This document shows, in pieces, positions 13,784 through 17,049 of a stretch of DNA of 17,049 bases; positions within the stretch are counted from its first letter, which is position 1; each line of letters begins with the position of its first letter. The DNA is from Hyphomicrobiales bacterium. Lineage in GTDB: Bacteria > Pseudomonadota > Alphaproteobacteria > Rhizobiales > Beijerinckiaceae. Both the position numbers and the translations under genes were made by a program. The notes under the pieces were generated by a model that saw nothing but the letters and a program-made list of their open reading frames with translations, did not search any database and had not been told where the DNA came from. Location of the stretch: assembly GCA_028865375.1 (NCBI GenBank), contig JAGWKJ010000013.1, forward strand, positions 1-17,049, in the 5' to 3' direction.

Positions 13784-15475
13784 TCAGGCCGTCGTCGTCC
13801 GCCTCAGCCCGAGCCGCTCCTCCACCGCCAGCCGCATCAGGTATTTCTGCGCCTTGCCGGTGACCGTCATCGGAAAGGCGTCCACGAACTCGACGTAGCG
13901 CGGCACCTTGTTGTGCGCGATCCGCCCGTCGCAGAACGCGCGCAGCTCCTCGGCCGTCATGGCCTCGCCCGCCCGCAGGCGGACCCAGGCGCAGAGCTCC
14001 TCGCCGTAACGATCGTCGGCGACGCCGAACACCTGCACGTCCTGCACCTTGGGGTGCTTGTGCAGGAATTCCTCGACCTCGCGCGGATAGACGTTTTCGC
14101 CGCCGCGGATCACCATGTCCTTGATGCGCCCCACGACGTTGCCGTAGCCGTCGGCGTCTATGGTGGCGATGTCGCCGGTGTGCATCCAGCCGCCGGCGTC
14201 GACCGCCTCCGCCGTGCGCCCGGGCTCGCCCCAATAGCCCAGCATCACCGAATAGCCGCGCGTGCACAATTCGCCGGGGACGCCGCGCGGCACGACGCGG
14301 CCCCGCGGGTCGATCACCTTCACCTCGACGTGGGGATGCACGCGGCCGATCGTCGTGACGCGGCGCTCCAACGAATCCGCGCCCGAGCTCTGGAAGCTCA
14401 CCGGGCTCGTCTCGGTCATGCCGTAGGCGATCGTCACGCCGGCCATGTGCATCCGGTCGACGACGTTGCGCATCGTCTCGATCGGGCACGGCGCGCCCGC
14501 CATGATGCCGGTGCGCAGCGAGGTAAGGTCGTAGGACACGAAATCCGGCCGGTCGAGTTCGGCGATGAACATCGTGGGCACGCCGTAGAGCGCCGTACAG
14601 CGCTCGGATTGCACCGTCGCCAGCGTGGCGCCGGGGTCGAAGCCCTCGCCGGGATAGACCATCGCGGCGCCCAGAGTCACGGCCGCGAGATTGCCCATCA
14701 CCATGCCGAAGCAATGGTAGAGCGGCACGGGAATGCAGATGCGGTCGTCGGGGCCGAGCGCCATGGCGCGGCCGGTGAAATGGCCGTTGTTGAGGATGTT
14801 GTGGTGCGTGAGCGTCACGCCCTTCGGCGAGCCGGTGGTGCCCGAGGTGAACTGCACGTTGACGGCGTCGTCGAACTGGATCTCGTCGCGCAGCTTGGCC
14901 AGCGCGTCGCGCTCGGCGCCGCCGCCGAGCCCCGCCACGTCCTCGAACGCGAAGGCGCCGGGCGAGGTCCCCCCGACCTGCACCACCGCCCGCAGGTGCG
15001 GCAGTTTCTCCGAGCGCAGCGCGCCCGGCTCGCAGCGGTCGAGCTCGGGCGCGAGCGTGCGCAGCAGTCCCATGAAGTCGCTGGTCTTGAACTTGGTCGC
15101 CAGCACGAGCGCCCGGCAGGCGAGCTTGTTCAGCGCGTATTCGAGCTCGTGCAGCCGATAGGCGGGGTTGACGGTGACGAGCACCAGCCCGGCCTCGGCG
15201 GCGGCGAATTGCGTCAGCGTCCACTCGGGCCGGTTGAGCGACCACACGCCGATCCGGTCGCCGCGTTCGAGCCCGAGCTTGACGAAGCCCGCCGCGAGGT
15301 CGCGCACGCGTTCGCGGAACTCGCCCCACGACCACGACACGCCGTGGCCGGGCGAGATCAGCGCCTTGCGCCCGCCCCAGCGCTCCGCCGCGCGCTCCAG
15401 CGCCTGGCCGATCGTGAGTCCGAGCAGCGGCGCGTCGCTCGTTCCGCTGACGTAGCTGAAGGCCGTGTCCGCCAT
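13784..15475 (-). CDS. Acyl-CoA synthetase (FadD/ACSF2-type AMP-binding protein)
   Basis: A 563-residue adenylate-forming acyl-CoA ligase. Visible are NVQFTSGTTGSPKGVTLTHH, AYGMTETSPVSF, GWMHTGDIATID, RIKDMVIRGGENVYPREVEE and the C-terminal lysine K541 in VTGKAQKY. The SGYRL-like region NPAYRLHELEYALN places it with the medium-chain ACSF2 group rather than the aryl-CoA ligases. The ATG at 15475 has a strong GGAGG (15481-15485) five bases upstream on its strand; longer in-frame extensions lack one. It is divergent from the isovaleryl-CoA dehydrogenase gene, an arrangement common in leucine/isovalerate (Liu) loci, so a branched short- or medium-chain acid is a likely substrate. Specificity is inferred. 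Confidence 0.88.
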   Translation of the reverse strand: MADTAFSYVSGTSDAPLLGLTIGQALERAAERWGGRKALISPGHGVSWSWGEFRERVRDLAAGFVKLGLERGDRIGVWSLNRPEWTLTQFAAAEAGLVLVTVNPAYRLHELEYALNKLACRALVLATKFKTSDFMGLLRTLAPELDRCEPGALRSEKLPHLRAVVQVGGTSPGAFAFEDVAGLGGGAERDALAKLRDEIQFDDAVNVQFTSGTTGSPKGVTLTHHNILNNGHFTGRAMALGPDDRICIPVPLYHCFGMVMGNLAAVTLGAAMVYPGEGFDPGATLATVQSERCTALYGVPTMFIAELDRPDFVSYDLTSLRTGIMAGAPCPIETMRNVVDRMHMAGVTIAYGMTETSPVSFQSSGADSLERRVTTIGRVHPHVEVKVIDPRGRVVPRGVPGELCTRGYSVMLGYWGEPGRTAEAVDAGGWMHTGDIATIDADGYGNVVGRIKDMVIRGGENVYPREVEEFLHKHPKVQDVQVFGVADDRYGEELCAWVRLRAGEAMTAEELRAFCDGRIAHNKVPRYVEFVDAFPMTVTGKAQKYLMRLAVEERLGLRRTTTA

Positions 15476-15587
15476 GCCCGCCTCCCCGACGGTCATCGAT
15501 CGGCGCGAAGCTCCGGCACGGCGAGGGGTTGAGTCAAGGCCGGCGGCGGCGGTCATACTTCAATCCGACCGAGCGCGCGATCCTTCT

Positions 15588-15613
15588 CCCTCCGGGAGAT
15601 TTGGCCCGGAGGG
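15588..15613. repeat. 9-bp perfect inverted repeat, REP-like
   Basis: CCCTCCGGG at 15588-15596 and CCCGGAGGG at 15605-15613 form a perfect 9-bp stem with an 8-base loop. It is flanked by CCTTCT on the left and CCGGATGAGGG on the right. The composition resembles the short extragenic repeats found in many copies in alphaproteobacterial genomes. It lies outside any gene. Confidence 0.5.
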
Positions 15614-15704
15614 CCGGATGAGGGGGACGATGCTTTGTCGAAAAGGCTCGACGACGCGAAGTCCGCGACCATCGCCCGGTCGCGCGTTCTCGCCGCCTTC
15701 CTCG

Positions 15705-15764
15705 TCCCTCGCCCTCTGTCCGCGTCACTCGCCCTCTGTCGTCGCCCCTCGCCTTCTCCGTCTT
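15705..15764. repeat. Short tandem repeat, about 20-bp unit
   Basis: The unit CTCGCCCTCTGTC occurs at 15708-15720 and again at 15728-15740. A degenerate third copy (CTCGCCTTCTCCG) follows at 15748-15760, always with 20-base spacing. This gives about three units of a tandem array in noncoding DNA between the divergent ligase and dehydrogenase genes. Confidence 0.55.
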
Positions 15765-15862
15765 TGCGAGGAGCGTCAGCGACGACGCGATCCAGACGCC
15801 CTTCAGTCCAACGCCACGACCGTTGCCGACGACTGGATTGCTTCGCCGCGCTCGCAATGACG
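15759..15862. repeat. Imperfect palindromic dispersed-repeat element (about 104 bp)
   Basis: The left end CGTCTTTGCGAG and right end CTCGCAATGACG are near-complements. The inner ends GCGATCCAG (15787-15795) and CTGGATTGC (15833-15841) are too. This ATTGCGAG...ATCCAG / CTGGAT...CTCGCAATGAC arrangement is a well-known dispersed intergenic palindrome in high-GC proteobacteria. No open reading frame or transposase is associated. It stands about 100 bases before the isovaleryl-CoA dehydrogenase start. Confidence 0.6.
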
Positions 15863-15960
15863 GATCGGGCCTTCGGCACGAAGTCCCGCCCGCGCCCGCT
15901 TGCGACCGCCGCCCCGCCCGTCCAGTATGCCCGGACGCGATGACGCACGGGAGCGGTCGG

Positions 15961-17049
15961 ATGGCGCGGCGATTCGACGGGCTGAACTTCGGGCTGGGCG
16001 AGACCGCCGACGCGCTGCGCGCCGAAGTCGAACGCTTCGCCGCCGCGGAGATCGCGCCGCGCGCGGCCGCCATCGACAAGGCCAACGAGTTCCCCGCCGA
16101 CCTGTGGCGCAAGTTCGGCGCGCTCGGCGTGCTCGGCGTCACCGTGCCGGAAGCCTACGGCGGCGCCGGCATGGGTTACCTCGAACACGTCGTGGCGGTG
16201 GAGGAGATCTCGCGCGCCTCGGCCGCGGTCGGCCTGTCCTACGGCGCACATTCCAATCTCTGCGTGAACCAGATCCGCCGCGCCGGCACCGAGGCGCAGA
16301 GGCGCAAGTTCCTGCCCAAGCTCTGCTCGGGCGAATGGGTCGGCGCGCTGGCGATGAGCGAGCCTAACGCGGGCTCCGACGTCGTCTCGATGACGACGCG
16401 CGCGCGGCGCGAGGGCGACGCCTACGTCCTCGACGGGATCAAGACCTGGATCACCAACGGCCCCGACGCCGACGCGTTGGTGGTCTACGCCAAGACCGAT
16501 CCGGACGCCGGCCCGCGCGGCATCACGGCCTTCCTCGTCGAGCGCGGCTTTCCCGGTTTCTCGTCCGGTCCGAAGTTCTCCAAGCTCGGGATGCGCGGGT
16601 CCAACACCTGCGAGCTGCGCTTCGACGCCTGCCGCGTGCCGGCGGACAACGTGCTGGGCGAGCCCGGCCGCGGCGTCGAACTCCTGATGAGCGGGCTCGA
16701 CCGCGAACGCGCCGTGCTCGCCGGCGGCCCGCTCGGCCTGATGCGCGCCTGCCTCGACGTCGTGCTGCCCTACGTCCACGAGCGCCGGCAATTCGGCAGG
16801 CCGATCGGCGAGTTCCAGCTGATCCAGGCCAAGCTCGCCGACATGCTCACCGCGACCAACGCGGCGCGCGCCTATGTCTATGCGGTCGCGCGCGCCTGCG
16901 ACCGCGGCGAGACGACGCGCATCGACGCCGCCGGCGCGGTGCTGTTCTCCGCGGAGAAGGCCACCTGGGCCGCGCTGGAAGCGCTGCAATGCCTCGGCGG
17001 CAACGGCTACGTCGACGACTACCCGACCGGCCGCCTGCTGCGCGACGCC
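15961..17049 (+). CDS. liuA: Isovaleryl-CoA dehydrogenase, 3' end beyond window
   Basis: The first 363 residues of an acyl-CoA dehydrogenase that oxidises isovaleryl-CoA to 3-methylcrotonyl-CoA in leucine degradation. Diagnostic features are GLSYGAHSNLCVNQI, LAMSEPNAGSDVVSM, KTWITNGPDADALVVYAKTD and the position-specific catalytic base E249 in SGLDRERAVLAGGPLGL. This location is peculiar to isovaleryl-CoA dehydrogenases; most of the family carry the base in a C-terminal YEG motif. LGGNGYVDDYPTGRLLRDA ends the visible part. The ATG at 15961 is preceded by GGGAG at eight bases; an in-frame ATG at 15940 lacks a ribosome site. Further liu genes probably follow downstream. Confidence 0.92.
   Translation, partial: MARRFDGLNFGLGETADALRAEVERFAAAEIAPRAAAIDKANEFPADLWRKFGALGVLGVTVPEAYGGAGMGYLEHVVAVEEISRASAAVGLSYGAHSNLCVNQIRRAGTEAQRRKFLPKLCSGEWVGALAMSEPNAGSDVVSMTTRARREGDAYVLDGIKTWITNGPDADALVVYAKTDPDAGPRGITAFLVERGFPGFSSGPKFSKLGMRGSNTCELRFDACRVPADNVLGEPGRGVELLMSGLDRERAVLAGGPLGLMRACLDVVLPYVHERRQFGRPIGEFQLIQAKLADMLTATNAARAYVYAVARACDRGETTRIDAAGAVLFSAEKATWAALEALQCLGGNGYVDDYPTGRLLRDA

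Larger units (their letters stand above)
15476..15960. other. Noncoding divergent intergenic region
   Basis: A gap of 485 bases separates the divergent acyl-CoA ligase and isovaleryl-CoA dehydrogenase genes. It must hold both promoters but is mostly occupied by the three repeat structures listed separately. Open frames crossing it have no plausible protein composition. No clear promoter boxes or operator could be assigned by eye. Confidence 0.6.

Noticed and set aside
10596..15335. A very long minus-strand open frame (1579 codons)
   Set aside because: It runs antisense to kynU and the ligase and out of frame with the minus-strand glycosyltransferase and acyl-CoA ligase genes. Its composition is Arg/Ala/Gly-rich without domains, a typical high-GC shadow frame.
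15465..15860. Small open frames across the ligase-dehydrogenase gap on both strands
   Set aside because: They run through palindromic and tandem repeats, have biased composition and no family resemblance, and lack good ribosome sites.
15759..15862. Palindromic element considered as a tRNA, a small RNA or an insertion-sequence remnant
   Set aside because: There is no tRNA-like arm structure or CCA context, no transposase remnant and no target duplication visible. The arms match a dispersed intergenic palindrome better.
1..17049. CRISPR arrays, prophage or transposon genes, tRNA and rRNA genes
   Set aside because: No regularly spaced repeats beyond the short 20-bp tandem array, no integrase or transposase motifs, and no RNA gene signatures were seen on either strand.

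Overview
The window is high-GC DNA with compact, mostly start/stop-overlapping genes. Its gene families (FixJ-type regulators, a fused aminobenzoyl-CoA monooxygenase/reductase, a Liu-type isovaleryl-CoA dehydrogenase) and its dispersed palindromic repeats point to an alphaproteobacterium. The sequence alone does not fix the genus.

Layout. (a) 1-635: the tail of a FixJ/LuxR-type response regulator, followed by a stand-alone receiver-domain protein. (b) 629-1914, minus strand: a two-gene unit of type II 3-dehydroquinate dehydratase (aroQ) and a divergent shikimate-dehydrogenase-like protein that lacks the usual shikimate-binding residues. (c) 1915-2701: a regulatory zone with a MarR-family repressor gene and, just before the next operon, a perfect 18-bp A/T-rich palindrome that looks like its operator. 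(d) 2702-12416, plus strand: the centrepiece, an eight-gene operon. Gene order: 2-aminobenzoyl-CoA (or salicylyl-CoA) monooxygenase/reductase, atypical crotonase, acyl-CoA dehydrogenase, glutaryl-CoA dehydrogenase, RidA-like protein, tryptophan 2,3-dioxygenase (kynA), kynureninase (kynU) and a 2-aminobenzoate-CoA ligase-type enzyme. (e) 12395-13705, minus: a polytopic GT-C (GT87-like) glycosyltransferase that overlaps the operon end tail to tail. (f) 13784-15475, minus: a FadD/ACSF2-type acyl-CoA ligase. (g) 15476-15960: a noncoding gap carrying three repeat structures. (h) 15961 to the end: isovaleryl-CoA dehydrogenase (Liu type), cut by the window edge.

How the genes work together. The operon reads as one route from tryptophan to central metabolism. 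KynA opens the indole ring, KynU releases anthranilate and alanine, and the ligase makes 2-aminobenzoyl-CoA. The fused flavoprotein then hydroxylates and reduces (dearomatises) the ring. The crotonase, the first acyl-CoA dehydrogenase and the RidA-like protein are candidates for deaminating and opening the alicyclic product. Glutaryl-CoA dehydrogenase would finish with crotonyl-CoA plus CO2. No formylkynurenine formamidase, 3-hydroxyacyl-CoA dehydrogenase or thiolase is present, so those steps must be encoded elsewhere. The order of steps after the monooxygenase/reductase is inference. Three proteins have substitutions at family-defining catalytic or binding positions (RidA-like, crotonase, AroE-like). 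They are the most likely places for undescribed chemistry.
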